6,559 nt of DNA from assembly GCA_019314005.1 (NCBI GenBank), contig JAFDAE010000123.1:1-6559 (forward strand), written 5' to 3'. The notes beneath the pieces were generated by a model that worked only from the letters and a program-made list of their open reading frames with translations, was not told the origin of the DNA and ran no database searches. This DNA is from Deltaproteobacteria bacterium (GTDB lineage Bacteria; Desulfobacterota; Desulfobacteria; C00003060; C00003106). Shown here one piece after another: positions 6,382 through 6,559 of the stretch (positions within the stretch are counted from its first letter, which is position 1; each line of letters starts with the position of its first letter). The position numbers and the translations under genes are program-made.

Positions 6382-6385
6382 GGAG
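6382..6385 (+). promoter_or_regulatory. Ribosome binding site GGAG of the receiver-domain gene
   Basis: GGAG lies 9 nt before the ATG at 6395 in the 18-nt gap after the cyclase stop. The short gap leaves no room for a separate promoter, so the gene is probably co-transcribed with the cyclase. Confidence 0.6.
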
Positions 6386-6394
6386 AATAACAAA

Positions 6395-6559
6395 ATGGAA
6401 GACATCACCTTTCTTATCGTTGATAGTGAGGGAGAGTCCAAACAAAACCTGGTAAATGCCCTAAGCTATCTCAAGTGTAACAGGGTCTTCACAGCAAACC
6501 ACGGAAACGAGGCCTGGTCTATCTTAAATATGAGAAAAAAGGTCGGCTGCGTAATCTCT
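6395..6559 (+). CDS. Response-regulator receiver (CheY-like) domain protein, N-terminal part
   Basis: Fifty-five residues run from the ATG at 6395 to the window edge without a stop. FLIVDSEGESKQNLVNALSYL (residues 6-26), then the strand RVFTANHGNEAWSIL and VGCVIS, follow the beta1-alpha1-beta2-alpha2-beta3 order of a receiver domain (compare ILIVDDEPE...VVTAENGEEAL...DLVLLD). The acidic pocket is D10 with S11/E12, one residue different from the usual DD or DE pair. The phospho-acceptor Asp would be expected just beyond the window end and cannot be seen. The protein may be a stand-alone receiver or carry an output domain. It directly follows the adenylate cyclase, suggesting a linked signalling unit. 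Confidence 0.8.
   Translation, partial: MEDITFLIVDSEGESKQNLVNALSYLKCNRVFTANHGNEAWSILNMRKKVGCVIS

Overview
The window looks like a chromosomal stretch of a moderately AT-leaning Gram-negative bacterium. No feature names the taxon. A class I adenylate cyclase (a family centred on Gammaproteobacteria but also found in some Desulfobacterota) and a terminal motif, GACTTTTTACGA...CATC, that I associate with dispersed repeats in deltaproteobacterial (Desulfobacterota) genomes make a Desulfobacterota-like host my best guess. That is inference, not proof. All convincing genes lie on the + strand.

Layout: (1) 1-494 is the 3' end of a pentapeptide-repeat gene made of an almost perfect 15-nt repeat, including an exact 30-nt tandem duplication. 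(2) 495-633 is a leader region with a weak terminator-like hairpin, a weak promoter candidate and a good Shine-Dalgarno. (3) 634-2250 encodes a strongly diverged phosphoglycerate kinase (PGK) homologue that has lost several catalytic residues. It overlaps by 20 nt a TVP38/TMEM64 (VTT/DedA-like) membrane protein at 2231-2926, so the two are probably translated from one message. (4) A good sigma70-type promoter at 2936-2964 and a strong ribosome site lead into an unrecognised 355-residue soluble protein with a TTG start (2999-4066). (5) 4067-4297 is mostly a MITE-like, hairpin-forming element (about 4132-4294) flanked by ATAA direct repeats, whose right end abuts the start codon of the next gene. 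(6) 4298-6376 is a class I adenylate cyclase (cAMP synthesis). (7) 18 nt after it a response-regulator receiver domain begins at 6395 and runs off the window.

Functionally the right half is a signalling locus: cAMP production beside a two-component-type receiver protein. The left half pairs a probable PGK pseudoenzyme with an integral membrane protein. The observations most worth following are the loss of key residues in the PGK homologue together with its overlap with the VTT gene, and the mobile element placed exactly at the cyclase start codon.
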